64,000 nucleotides of DNA, from the NCBI GenBank assembly GCA_965267355.1, contig OZ253956.1:2790001-2854000 (forward strand), in the 5' to 3' direction. A program made the position numbers and the translations under genes. This document shows positions 23,422 through 32,912 of this stretch, in pieces (the first letter of the stretch is position 1; every line of letters begins with the position of its first letter). The notes beneath the pieces were generated by a model. That model worked only from the letters and a program-made list of their open reading frames with translations, made no database searches and was not told the DNA's origin. The DNA is from GCA-002793235 sp965267355 (lineage in GTDB: Bacteria; Bacteroidota; Bacteroidia; Flavobacteriales_E; Vicingaceae).

Positions 23422-26174
23422 TACTCCGCTTCCGGATTATGTCTAAACGGTTTGTTTGCATCAATAATTTCGGCAATAACCTGTTGCAGCACTTTTTCAA
23501 AATCGGATAATCGTTCTGTTGTAATTTGGTTATCATATTTATAACGGCTTAGTTCAATACCAAAAGGCATAAAACCTTCACTTAATTTCCTAAAAGAAAC
23601 AATACCTGCATTTAAGTTGACTGTTGGTGTGCTTTGGCTGTATAAGTATGCATACATCAATACCTGAAAGGCTTTGCTTTTGTTTTTCTCTGTCAACAAC
23701 TCCAATTCTTTAACTCTAACATCACTTGGTTTTACATTACCTGTTTTGTAATCCATAATTCTAATTTGCTGGTTTAAGGTATCAATTCTATCCACTTTAC
23801 CTTTTAACTGCAATTGCCAATCGCCAACAGTAGTTGTAGCTCTTAGTTCTTGCTCTAATGCTTTTACCACTATTTCTTGTCCTGATTTTATTTGCTCTAA
23901 CTCGTTAGTTAAAAAGGTATTCACATAGTTTTGAGCAACATTCAATGTCAACAAATTCTTGCCTGTTTTTAACTCTCTTTGGTTGTAGTTTTCAGCAAAC
24001 ACATTGGCAACAATTTCAGGAGCTTCTTTAAACATTGCTTTTAAGTCCTGCTCTGTTAACACCACATTTAATCTATTTTGATAAAGCAGCTCTAAACTCT
24101 TGTGTACAAAGTCACCAAAAGTGTTCATTTGTATGGTTTCTTCTACTTCATCAGGGTCACCTACTCCAATTACATACTTATAGTAAAAATCTAACGGACA
24201 AGTTAAATAAGTAGTTAAAACCGAAGGTGAAAAACCATCCTGAAAACGTTCTTTAATCTTTTCAATGATTTGAGGGGTTTTGGCAATTGCTACTTCAACA
24301 CTTTTATTTTCTGGTGAAGGATAAGTTACCAGCTTTTTACTAATATTTATGTTCTTGTTGTATTGAGTTAACTCATTCTCAATTTGTGTTACAAAACGGC
24401 TTTGCTCCCCACTTCCAAACTCATTAGTCTCAGTATTGTATAGAACTTTAATGTTTTGTGCATTTTGTATCAACCGATAAAAGTGGTAAGCGTAAATGGC
24501 ATCCTTCTCAACATGAGTTGGCAAATTATAAGTTTTTTTAATATCGAACGGGATGAACGAATTAAAAGTTTTACCAGCAGGTAAAACCCCTTCATTGGCC
24601 GAAAGCAAAATCACATTTTTAAAATCGATATTACGGGTTTCTAACATTCCCAAAACTTGCACGCCTCTTAATGGTTCACCATACAACTCAATGGAATAAC
24701 TAGAAAGCAATTGGTAAAACAAATTGTAGAAACCTTTAACGGTTTCGATGAACGGATATTTATCAATTAAGGTGCTAAGTTGCTTAAACAATTTGGAGAA
24801 CTGAAATAGATATTCCAACTCTAAGGTGTTCTTAGCTTCATCATCAATATATTTCTGCTTAGCAATTTCGATAAAACCTAATCCATTCTTTAGTATTTGG
24901 TGAACTCCAAAATGAGCATCAAAAGCTAGGAGTAGTTTTTCATTTATCCAATTGAGCTTTTCTTTATTGATGAATACCCAATTGTGCTTGATGATGTGCT
25001 GTACAATTTCAGCACAAACCTCAGCACCAAAAACAACCTTACTAAATGGTAATTGAAAGAGTTTTGCTAAATCTTTATGATGATAAGTGAGTTGCTTTTT
25101 ATGTCCAAACCGTTCAGCATTAACTAATGTGGTTAAGTAAATCTGAAAAAAGTTGTTCAACGAAGTATTTCGCAAACTGTAGCCCATGGTTACGTTTACA
25201 TTCTGAATACTATCAGGAATGGATTGCAACACAGGAACCAGCAAGTTCTCATTTGCTAACACAATGGCTGTTTGTGTATGCTCTGTTTCATCAATTTTAT
25301 TCAATAACTCAGTTAAATATTTGGCTTGCCCCACATTTTGAGGAACTCCCAATACTTCAATTTTCTTAGTATCTTCCTTTAGTTGATTGCCTGCTAATTC
25401 AAAACTAGCTTGTCCCCATTTTTCTTTAAACTTTCGCAAAAACATACCACTCTCCTGCTCTAGCTGAAAATAGTAATCATCAGCATCAAACAACACTTCA
25501 CATTTGTGTTGCTTTTTGAGTTCGTCAATTAATACTTCTTCAGCTTTGTTCAGCGCATTAAATCCAATAAACAACAACTTATCGGCTTTTATCTTCTCAG
25601 TAATAAATTGTGTAGGGTTTGCTTTTAACTCTTCAGCAACTATTCGATAAGCCAAACCCTGATAAGCCAACTTTTTATCTTTTAAATGTTGAGTATAATT
25701 TTGATAGATAGTTCCTAACTGCTCCCAAAACTGTAAGTATTTTTTCTGTAAATCAGTTAGCTCCTGACCATCAACATTCCAAACCTCAATGGCACGAGCT
25801 TCGTTAACATGTTTAAAAAGTTTATCAGTAGCTACCAAGTACCTATCAATCTCATTAAAATCGTGCAAAAGTATTTGTCCCCACTTGGTAAAATCATCAA
25901 AATTTTCAGGTTCTTTTTCTGTTTTTTGATACACCTCGTACAATTCAAACAATTGTGTAGTATTATCAATAATTTGAGCTTCAGATAACTGCTCAATCAG
26001 CTCTTCAGTTCCAATTATTTGTGGCAACCAAATGGGTTTATCAATGAGTTTGCTGATGTGGTCTTTCAAAAACAAGCTTGCTCTTTTGTTGGGCAATACC
26101 ACAATCAATTCGCTGAGATTATCAGTGTAATTGGTAATTAAATGGTTTGCTATTTTTTGAAGAAATGATTGCAT
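23403..26174 (-). CDS. AddB-like PD-(D/E)XK nuclease / inactive helicase
   Basis: 924-residue protein resembling the AddB subunit of AddAB recombinational repair nucleases. The N-terminus ELIVVLPNKRASLFLKDHIS resembles the degenerate AddB helicase motif I; the middle has VQVLGMLETRNIDFKNVILLS, equivalent to the helicase motif V/VI region. The C-terminal nuclease domain shows GKVDRIDTLNQ and IMDYKTGN (catalytic Asp...DYK). Cysteines that would hold an iron-sulfur cluster are TCPLDFYYKY and YCQFC, but the protein ends one residue after the last one, so the usual fourth Cys is absent. No addA partner is next to it. Downstream of rprXY by 3 bases, so possibly in the same transcript. Confidence 0.82.
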   Translation of the reverse strand: MQSFLQKIANHLITNYTDNLSELIVVLPNKRASLFLKDHISKLIDKPIWLPQIIGTEELIEQLSEAQIIDNTTQLFELYEVYQKTEKEPENFDDFTKWGQILLHDFNEIDRYLVATDKLFKHVNEARAIEVWNVDGQELTDLQKKYLQFWEQLGTIYQNYTQHLKDKKLAYQGLAYRIVAEELKANPTQFITEKIKADKLLFIGFNALNKAEEVLIDELKKQHKCEVLFDADDYYFQLEQESGMFLRKFKEKWGQASFELAGNQLKEDTKKIEVLGVPQNVGQAKYLTELLNKIDETEHTQTAIVLANENLLVPVLQSIPDSIQNVNVTMGYSLRNTSLNNFFQIYLTTLVNAERFGHKKQLTYHHKDLAKLFQLPFSKVVFGAEVCAEIVQHIIKHNWVFINKEKLNWINEKLLLAFDAHFGVHQILKNGLGFIEIAKQKYIDDEAKNTLELEYLFQFSKLFKQLSTLIDKYPFIETVKGFYNLFYQLLSSYSIELYGEPLRGVQVLGMLETRNIDFKNVILLSANEGVLPAGKTFNSFIPFDIKKTYNLPTHVEKDAIYAYHFYRLIQNAQNIKVLYNTETNEFGSGEQSRFVTQIENELTQYNKNINISKKLVTYPSPENKSVEVAIAKTPQIIEKIKERFQDGFSPSVLTTYLTCPLDFYYKYVIGVGDPDEVEETIQMNTFGDFVHKSLELLYQNRLNVVLTEQDLKAMFKEAPEIVANVFAENYNQRELKTGKNLLTLNVAQNYVNTFLTNELEQIKSGQEIVVKALEQELRATTTVGDWQLQLKGKVDRIDTLNQQIRIMDYKTGNVKPSDVRVKELELLTEKNKSKAFQVLMYAYLYSQSTPTVNLNAGIVSFRKLSEGFMPFGIELSRYKYDNQITTERLSDFEKVLQQVIAEIIDANKPFRHNPEAEYCQFCV

Positions 26175-26177
26175 CAA

Positions 26178-26885
26178 TTACTTCACTTCCAACTTAAAAC
26201 CAACTCCATGAATATTAGTAATTGAGATGTTTTTATCATCAGACAAATACTTTCTCAGTTTAGATATAAATACATCTAAACTACGACCACTAAAGTAATC
26301 ATCATTACCCCAAATGTTTTTTAGAATCAACTCTCTTGGTGCAATGTCATTAATGTGTTCGCACAAGTAAGAAAGGATTCGAGTCTCTTTTTTAGTTAAT
26401 CGTTTTTCTTCTTTTCTGTGTATTAGCACTTGATTTTTAATGTCAAAGTTATATGAGCCTATGCTATAATTATCAACCTTTTCTTCTATCTCATTAGAAA
26501 GTATCTTGGTTCTTTTTAAAATAGCTTCTATACGCAATATAAACTCTTGAAAATCGAATGGTTTTGTAATGTAATCATCCGCTCCCAACATAAAACCTTT
26601 TACCTTATCTATTTGCATAGATTTAGCCGTCAAAAATACTATGGGTACTTCTTTATTAATGTCACGAATAGTTTCAGCAACAGCAAACCCATCCTTCTTA
26701 GGCATCATAACATCTAATATACACATATCAAATTGCCCATCCGCAAAGGTTTTTAAAGCTTGCTCTCCATCAGTGCAAAGAACAACATTAAATCCATTTG
26801 CCTTTAGGTTATCTTGCACCACAAACCCCAAGTTGGTATCGTCTTCTGCTAACAATATTTTTATGTCGTTTTGATCTTTTGTCAT
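26178..26885 (-). CDS. rprY: OmpR-family response regulator, RprY-like
   Basis: 235-residue response regulator: receiver domain with acidic pocket (LLAEDD), phosphorylation Asp in MCILDVMMPKKDG (about residue 57), conserved Thr/Lys in FLTAKS and YITKPF, then an OmpR/PhoB winged helix (NQVLIHRKEEKRLTKKETRI and GRSLDVFISKLRKYL). It pairs with the histidine kinase encoded just upstream (5-base gap). In Bacteroides the RprXY pair has been linked to drug resistance and envelope stress; the stimulus here is unknown. Confidence 0.85.
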   Translation of the reverse strand: MTKDQNDIKILLAEDDTNLGFVVQDNLKANGFNVVLCTDGEQALKTFADGQFDMCILDVMMPKKDGFAVAETIRDINKEVPIVFLTAKSMQIDKVKGFMLGADDYITKPFDFQEFILRIEAILKRTKILSNEIEEKVDNYSIGSYNFDIKNQVLIHRKEEKRLTKKETRILSYLCEHINDIAPRELILKNIWGNDDYFSGRSLDVFISKLRKYLSDDKNISITNIHGVGFKLEVK

Positions 26886-26890
26886 AGTTT

Positions 26891-28162
26891 TTATTTTACT
26901 GGAAGCTTAATTACAAATGTTGAACCTTCTCTTTCTTTACTAATTAATTTAACCGAACCATTATAAGCTTCTACTATTGTTTTTACATAATTTAAACCAA
27001 GACCAAACCCCTTAACATCATGCACGTTATCTGTAGGAGCCCGGTAAAATTTATCAAAAATATATTTTTGTCCATCTACTGGAATTCCCAAACCATTATC
27101 TTTAACACTAATTTCTATCCAGCCTTTATGATAGCTTGTACCAACTACAACTTTAGGGTTTTCGGGTGTATATTTTATCGCATTATCAATTAAATTATGA
27201 ATTGTATTGGTAACATGAATTCTATCTCCATTAAAAATATATTTGTCAGCATTAAGCTCGCAAGTAATCTCTCCATTTCTTTCTTTCATAATTAACCCAA
27301 AGCTTTTAATTGAACTTTGAATTAACTCATGTAAATCAATATCTTCATTCTCTAGTTTCAATTTATCTTCTTCAAGTGTAGCTAGTTGAAGTACTTTATC
27401 TACCTGATTTTTGAGTCTATTATTTTCTTCCTTAATGATATTAGCATAATTAGATAGTCGTTCCGGTTCATTAATAATATTTTTTCCAAGTAATACGTCA
27501 GCTGAAAGAGAAATGGTAGATATAGGAGTTTTAAATTCGTGTGTTATATTGTTGATAAAATCATTTTTAATCTCAGACAATCTTTTTTGTTTGAGAATTA
27601 CAGTAATGGTATAGGCAAAGAAGATGATAATTACCAAAATAATTGAAGATGAGAATAACCAAATTCCCATTTCATTAAGAATATACGATTGCTTAGAAGG
27701 AAAATAAACCCCAAAATAATGACCATCCCTATCCCACTCCATATTATAAGACTTGGATTGTAATTTATCTTGTTCTTCTTCACCTAAAGCAACATAATCT
27801 CCAAAAACAATAGAATCAGTAAAGCAATCATAAATTACGTATTCAAAATCAATTTTAATGTTACGCTCTGTAAACTCATTTTTCAATAAGTTTTCTAATA
27901 AAAAAGGATTAACCGTATCATTAATAAGTGTAACATAGTAATTAGAACTAACCTGTTTAACAGGATTAAACAATTCAGATTCATCTTTGTGGATGCTTAA
28001 CAATTCATTAGTAACATTATTTAAAGCAATTCTAACTCTTTCGTTAAACTGTTTTTCTTGTAGGTTATATGCTTCTCGCACCCAAAAAATCTGAGTAGCA
28101 ACAATTCCAATCAATGAAAAAGTTGCTAAAAAAATGATTATTCGTATGGTTTTTCTTTTCAT
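26891..28162 (-). CDS. rprX: Sensor histidine kinase, RprX-like
   Basis: 423 residues: N-terminal helix (about 6-26), a 120-residue periplasmic sensor region, a second helix (about 168-190), then HisKA with phosphorylation motif NITHEFKTPIST and HATPase_c with N-box NLIDNAIKYTPEN, G1 DNGLGIP, and G2 GFGLGLNYV. It would autophosphorylate and pass phosphate to the RprY-like regulator encoded next. Divergent from fabD with a 109-base intergenic region; no clear -33/-7 pair was found for this gene. Confidence 0.85.
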   Translation of the reverse strand: MKRKTIRIIIFLATFSLIGIVATQIFWVREAYNLQEKQFNERVRIALNNVTNELLSIHKDESELFNPVKQVSSNYYVTLINDTVNPFLLENLLKNEFTERNIKIDFEYVIYDCFTDSIVFGDYVALGEEEQDKLQSKSYNMEWDRDGHYFGVYFPSKQSYILNEMGIWLFSSSIILVIIIFFAYTITVILKQKRLSEIKNDFINNITHEFKTPISTISLSADVLLGKNIINEPERLSNYANIIKEENNRLKNQVDKVLQLATLEEDKLKLENEDIDLHELIQSSIKSFGLIMKERNGEITCELNADKYIFNGDRIHVTNTIHNLIDNAIKYTPENPKVVVGTSYHKGWIEISVKDNGLGIPVDGQKYIFDKFYRAPTDNVHDVKGFGLGLNYVKTIVEAYNGSVKLISKEREGSTFVIKLPVK

Positions 28163-28235
28163 ACCTGGATAAAAGTAAACATTTTGTATCCTACTTTCTA
28201 AAATGGTAAATCCTTAACAGTTTTTTTAGATTTAC

Positions 28236-28243
28236 TACTTTTG
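28236..28243 (+). promoter_or_regulatory. -7 element (TACTTTTG) upstream of fabD
   Basis: Exact TAnnTTTG match 28 bases before the fabD start codon. No TTG at the expected upstream spacing. Confidence 0.4.
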
Positions 28244-28271
28244 TTTCCTTAAAATTTATAAAACTTATCAA

Positions 28272-29147
28272 ATGAAAGCATACGTATTCCCTGGACAAGG
28301 GTCGCAATTTGTAGGAATGGGAAAAGAGCTTTATGATAGCTCTGAATTAGCAAAAGAAATGTTTGAAAAAGCCAATGAAATATTAGGTTTTAGAATTACT
28401 GATATTATGTTTGAGGGTACTGATGAGGAACTAAAACAAACTAAAGTTACTCAACCTGCCATCTTTTTGCACTCTGTTATTTTAGCAAAAACACTTGGTG
28501 ATGATTTTAAACCTGATATGGTTGCCGGTCACTCACTAGGTGAGTTTTCTGCACTAGTTGCTAACGGCACATTAAATTTTCAAGATGCTTTAAAATTAGT
28601 TTCTGCAAGAGCTATGGCAATGCAAAAAGCTTGTGAAGCTAATCCTTCAACAATGGCTGCCATCTTAAATTTAGATGATGAAGTAATTGAAAACATCTGT
28701 AAAAAAATTGATGGAGTGGTTGTGCCTGCTAACTACAATTGCCCTGGTCAGTTAGTTATTTCTGGAGAAGTTGATGCTATAAATACTGCTTGTGAAAAAT
28801 TAACTGAAGCTGGAGCAAGAAGAGCTCTAGTTTTACCAGTTGGTGGAGCTTTCCATTCTCCTTTAATGGAACCTGCAAGAGAAGAATTGAAAGACGCTAT
28901 TATGAGTACAACTTTTAACACACCAAGTTGTCCAGTATATCAAAATGTAACTGCGAGTGCGGTTACAAACCCTGATGAAATAAAAGAAAACTTAATAGCT
29001 CAATTAACTGCTCCTGTTAGATGGACACAAACTATGAATCAAATGTTAGCTGATGGTGCAAGTAAAGTTGTAGAAGTAGGTCCAGGTAAAGTATTACAAG
29101 GATTATTTAAAAAAGTAGATAGAGCACTAGAAACAGAAAGTGCTTAA
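28272..29147 (+). CDS. fabD: Malonyl-CoA:ACP transacylase
   Basis: Transfers malonyl from CoA to acyl carrier protein at the start of fatty acid synthesis. 291 residues. Seen: FPGQGSQFVGMG near the start, catalytic Ser88 in GHSLGEFSALVA, conserved Arg in SARAMAMQKA, and catalytic His195 in GGAFHSPLM. Monocistronic: preceded by a -7 box and followed after 23 bases by a strong hairpin. Start ATG 28272 has no good alternatives. Confidence 0.97.
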   Translation: MKAYVFPGQGSQFVGMGKELYDSSELAKEMFEKANEILGFRITDIMFEGTDEELKQTKVTQPAIFLHSVILAKTLGDDFKPDMVAGHSLGEFSALVANGTLNFQDALKLVSARAMAMQKACEANPSTMAAILNLDDEVIENICKKIDGVVVPANYNCPGQLVISGEVDAINTACEKLTEAGARRALVLPVGGAFHSPLMEPAREELKDAIMSTTFNTPSCPVYQNVTASAVTNPDEIKENLIAQLTAPVRWTQTMNQMLADGASKVVEVGPGKVLQGLFKKVDRALETESA

Positions 29148-29170
29148 ACCTAAGCTAATAAAAAAATTAA

Positions 29171-29199
29171 AAGCGATTGAAAATTCAATCGCTTTTTTT
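29171..29199 (+). terminator. fabD terminator
   Basis: Stem AAGCGATTGA / TCAATCGCTT with loop AAAT-like bases, followed by seven Ts. Ends the fabD transcript before the next same-strand gene. Confidence 0.85.
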
Positions 29200-29263
29200 A
29201 TACCCAAAACCCACTATTCTTATCCGTTTATTAATTGGTTCTCAATTAGCTAAAAAGTTTAAT

Positions 29264-29271
29264 TAACTTTG
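29264..29271 (+). promoter_or_regulatory. -7 element (TAACTTTG) upstream of the propeller T9SS protein
   Basis: Exact TAnnTTTG match, 24 bases before the start codon. A TTG lies 26 bases upstream, beyond the usual spacing. Confidence 0.4.
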
Positions 29272-29295
29272 GTGCACTAACTATTCATTTTTTTT

Positions 29296-32200
29296 ATGAA
29301 AAAAATTATTGCTCTTCTAGGGATTAGCCTAATGACGTCCTACTCGGTTCAGTCGCAAGAATATGTTCGTTTAATGGAACAACAAGATGCCAACTTTTAT
29401 GATATTCAAAGAGAATTTAATAATTACTGGGATGGCAAGCAATATAAAAAAGGTAAAGGATGGAAACAATTTAAGCGATGGGAATGGTTTATGGAACCAA
29501 GAGTTTATCCAACAGGTAAATTACCTAATCCTGAATTGGCTTACAATGAGTTTATAAAATTTAAAAATAAATATACTCCTAAAAAGAGTAATAACAAAAC
29601 TTCTAACTGGACTCCTCTTGGACCAACTGAATGGAATTCTATTGGTTGGAACCCTGGAATAGGAAGAGTTAATGCAGTAACCGTTGATCCTAACAATAAC
29701 AATATCATTTACATAGGAGCTCCTGCTGGTGGATGTTGGAAATCTACAAATGGTGGTAACACATGGACTCCACTTTCAGATCATTTATCTTCATTGGGCG
29801 TTTCAGGTATTGCCGTAGATCCTTCTAATTCCAACACCATCTATATTGCAACAGGTGATGGTGATGGTAATGATACTTATAGTATAGGAGTATTAAAATC
29901 AACTGATGGTGGAAATACATGGAATCCTACAGGGTTAAACTGGTCTACCAGTCAGAGTAGAGTAATGCGAAAAATTATAATTCACCCTACTAATTCAAAT
30001 ATACTTCATGTAGCCACAAGTTATGGTTTATATAAAAGTACAGATGCGGGTGCCAACTGGACTAATGTAATGACTGGTTCCTTTAGGGATGTTGAATTTC
30101 AGCCAGGAAATCCAAATACAGTATTTGCTTGTAGTGCTACCACCTTTTTTAAGTCTACAGATGGAGGAGATACTTATAGTGCTTCGGGAAGTGGGTTACC
30201 ACCTTCAGGTGATATTGGAAGAATGGCTATTGCAGTTACACCAGCAGATCCAAACTACATTTATGTATTAGTATCAAATGATTTCGATTCAGGGTTTTTA
30301 GGACTATACCGATCAACTAACGGAGGCAGTTCTTTTTCACTAAGAACAAATTCACCTAATGTTTTTGGATACAATACGAGTGGAAGTGATTCTGGTGGCC
30401 AAAGTTGGTACGACATGGCTCTAGCAGTTTCTCCTACCAATAAAAATATTGTTTTTACAGGAGGCATTAATGTTTGGCGTTCTACCAATGGTGGTGCCTC
30501 TTTAACGGCACTAACACAATGGAACTGGCCAACAGGAGGGTATGAATACGTACATGCAGACATTCACTCTTTAGATTTTTATGGCAACACTTTATTTTGT
30601 GGTTCCGATGGTGGAGTATTTAGATCAACTGATAATGGGAACAACTTTAGTGACATTACTTCAGGTATTCAGCATTCACAGTTTTATAGGTTGTCAAATA
30701 GTGCTACCAATGCAGGTATTATTATTGGTGGCACACAGGATAATGGAAGTATAATGTTAAAAAACGGTACATGGACTCATGTTACAGGTGGAGATGGAAT
30801 GGAATGTATTGTTGATTATAACAATTCAAACATCATGTATTCTTCCAGCCAATTTGGAAACCTTTATAAATCTACAAATGGTGGTAATTCTTTTAATGGT
30901 ATTACTGGTAGCATTGGTGACCAAGGAGCTTGGGTAACACCATACACTTTAGACCCAGTTAATCCAAACACTATTTATTTGGGCTATAGTGAAATATGGA
31001 AATCTACCAATGGAGGTGGAACATGGAATCAAATTACCAATTTTAATGGGTTTGATTTAAAATCATTAGTAATCGCTCCATCAAACAACAATGTAATTTA
31101 TGCTGCAACAGATAACAGCATTAGAAAAAGTACAAATGCAGGAAGTACATGGACCAACATCACCCCTGGTCTTCCTAATACTGCTATTACTTATATTTCT
31201 GTACATAACACTAATCCTAACATTCTTTGGGTAAGTTTTTCTGGGTTTAACTCCGGTCATAAAGTGTATAAATCAACTGATGGTGGTGCTAACTGGATTA
31301 ATGTTTCAGGGAATCTCCCTAACCTACCAATAAACTGTGTAACTTACGAATATGGTAGCAACAATGGAATTTATGTGGGTACAGATTTGGGGGTTTACTA
31401 CAAGAATGATGATTTAGCTCAATGGCAATCTTTTATGGATGGACTACCTAATGTAATGGTGAATGAATTAGAAATTCATTACGGTTCTGGAAAAATCAGG
31501 GCAGCTACTTACGGTAGAGGAATTTGGGAGTCAAATCTTTTTGTAGCTTCTCCTCCAAATGCTCAATTTTATACACCAGACACGTTAATTTGTCCAAACA
31601 ACTGTGCTAATTTCACCAACACCACTCCATTTTTAGGTACACAATGGACATGGCATTTTCCTGGAGGAACACCAAGCACATCAACTGATTTAAATCCAAC
31701 GGTGTGTTATCCGACTGCTGGTAATTATGGGGTATCATTAGTAGTTTACAATACAACAGGATCTGACTCTTTATATAAATCAAACTATGTAAATGTACAA
31801 GCTCCTGTGGCTGGTATTTCGTTACCAATTTCTGAAACATTTGAAAGCACCCCTGGTGTTCCATCAGGATGGAGCGTTGGCAATATTGATGAAGGAATTA
31901 CCTGGGAACACAATAGTAATGCTGGTGGTTTCGGAAATAGTGCTTCTAGTTTTTTCATTGATAATTATTCTTCTGATTTTGAAGGAGAAAGAGATTATTT
32001 AATTACACCTGAATTAGATTTTACAGGACTTAATGGTGCTATTATGACTTTTGATGTTGCGCATGCAGAATGGACTGTTGCAAAAGTTGATACCTTATCA
32101 GTTTATTATTCTACTGATTGCGGTTTAAATAAAACTCTTTTATATCAGAAATGGGGTAGTGATTTGGCTACTTCTGGCAACATTTTCGCCTATTTTACCC

Positions 32201-32595
32201 CTACTCCAAGTCAATGGCGAAACGATACGGTAAACTTAAACAGTTTAATTGGCCTCAACCCAGTTCAGTTATATATTGAGAATATTTCCGATAACGGCAA
32301 TAACACTTACATAGATAACATTAATATTTTTGAATACATCTCTGTTGGTGTTGATGAGAATAATGAAAATAAAATTACTATTTACCCAAATCCATTTAAC
32401 CATAACCTATTTATCAAAGGTATAGAGGGACTTACATCAATAGAAATGTATAACAGTATTGGAAAATTAGTCTATCAAAAAACTACAACATCAACTGCTG
32501 AGAATTTAAGTTTTGAAAAATTACCTGCTGGTTATTATTTACTTAAAGTAACGAATAATGACAATATCTTTACTAAGAAAGTAATGAAACACTAA
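29296..32595 (+). CDS. Large secreted sortilin/VPS10-type beta-propeller protein with T9SS sorting domain
   Basis: 1099 residues. Signal peptide KKIIALLGISLMTSYSVQS. Then about 650 residues with many Asp-box repeats of the form S-T-[ND]-G-G-x-[TS]-W (for example KSTNGGNTWTPL, KSTDGGNTWNPT, KSTDAGANWTNV), the mark of VPS10/exo-alpha-sialidase-like propellers. A PKD-like segment follows (FYTPDTLICPNNCANF, WTWHFPGG), then a jelly-roll-like region (DFTGLNGAIMTFDVAHAEW), and a T9SS type A domain at the end (IYPNPFNHNLFI, LPAGYYLLKV). Function outside the cell unknown; adhesion or substrate binding is inference. Followed by a terminator. Confidence 0.85.
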   Translation: MKKIIALLGISLMTSYSVQSQEYVRLMEQQDANFYDIQREFNNYWDGKQYKKGKGWKQFKRWEWFMEPRVYPTGKLPNPELAYNEFIKFKNKYTPKKSNNKTSNWTPLGPTEWNSIGWNPGIGRVNAVTVDPNNNNIIYIGAPAGGCWKSTNGGNTWTPLSDHLSSLGVSGIAVDPSNSNTIYIATGDGDGNDTYSIGVLKSTDGGNTWNPTGLNWSTSQSRVMRKIIIHPTNSNILHVATSYGLYKSTDAGANWTNVMTGSFRDVEFQPGNPNTVFACSATTFFKSTDGGDTYSASGSGLPPSGDIGRMAIAVTPADPNYIYVLVSNDFDSGFLGLYRSTNGGSSFSLRTNSPNVFGYNTSGSDSGGQSWYDMALAVSPTNKNIVFTGGINVWRSTNGGASLTALTQWNWPTGGYEYVHADIHSLDFYGNTLFCGSDGGVFRSTDNGNNFSDITSGIQHSQFYRLSNSATNAGIIIGGTQDNGSIMLKNGTWTHVTGGDGMECIVDYNNSNIMYSSSQFGNLYKSTNGGNSFNGITGSIGDQGAWVTPYTLDPVNPNTIYLGYSEIWKSTNGGGTWNQITNFNGFDLKSLVIAPSNNNVIYAATDNSIRKSTNAGSTWTNITPGLPNTAITYISVHNTNPNILWVSFSGFNSGHKVYKSTDGGANWINVSGNLPNLPINCVTYEYGSNNGIYVGTDLGVYYKNDDLAQWQSFMDGLPNVMVNELEIHYGSGKIRAATYGRGIWESNLFVASPPNAQFYTPDTLICPNNCANFTNTTPFLGTQWTWHFPGGTPSTSTDLNPTVCYPTAGNYGVSLVVYNTTGSDSLYKSNYVNVQAPVAGISLPISETFESTPGVPSGWSVGNIDEGITWEHNSNAGGFGNSASSFFIDNYSSDFEGERDYLITPELDFTGLNGAIMTFDVAHAEWTVAKVDTLSVYYSTDCGLNKTLLYQKWGSDLATSGNIFAYFTPTPSQWRNDTVNLNSLIGLNPVQLYIENISDNGNNTYIDNINIFEYISVGVDENNENKITIYPNPFNHNLFIKGIEGLTSIEMYNSIGKLVYQKTTTSTAENLSFEKLPAGYYLLKVTNNDNIFTKKVMKH

Positions 32596-32600
32596 AAACA

Positions 32601-32628
32601 AAAAGCTCTACAAATGTAGAGCTTTTTT
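32601..32628. terminator. Bidirectional terminator between propeller gene and tRNA-Ser
   Basis: Stem AAAGCTCTACA / TGTAGAGCTTT with T-run on the plus side and A-run opposite. Serves the upstream plus-strand gene and the minus-strand tRNA gene at 32633-32719. Confidence 0.88.
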
Positions 32629-32632
32629 GTTG

Positions 32633-32719
<87 letters not shown>

Positions 32720-32872
32720 TAAAACGGGAAGCAAAAGTAACAATCAAAATTTAATGAGAAAATAATATGTTCAAATTTTTTCTTAAAATAAATTCTTACA
32801 CACTTCATCATTATTTAATCTATTCTTAAGGCGATTTTGTCTAAAATCATTTATATAAATCAATAAGAATAT

Positions 32873-32880
32873 TATATTTG
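32873..32880 (+). promoter_or_regulatory. -7 element (TATATTTG) of the peptide ABC importer operon
   Basis: Exact TAnnTTTG match 33 bases before the substrate-binding protein start. No properly spaced TTG upstream was found; the rest of the tRNA to ABC gap (193 bases) holds nothing else I could support. Confidence 0.4.
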
Positions 32881-32912
32881 TCTTCTTTCAAAAAAACAAA
32901 CAACATAAAACA

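Noticed and set aside
32820..32880. TTGTCTAAAA at 32836-32845 as a third ECF-type -10 box.
   Set aside because: No TGTAAC-like -35 box at the 14-base spacing used by the pair at 58473-58565.
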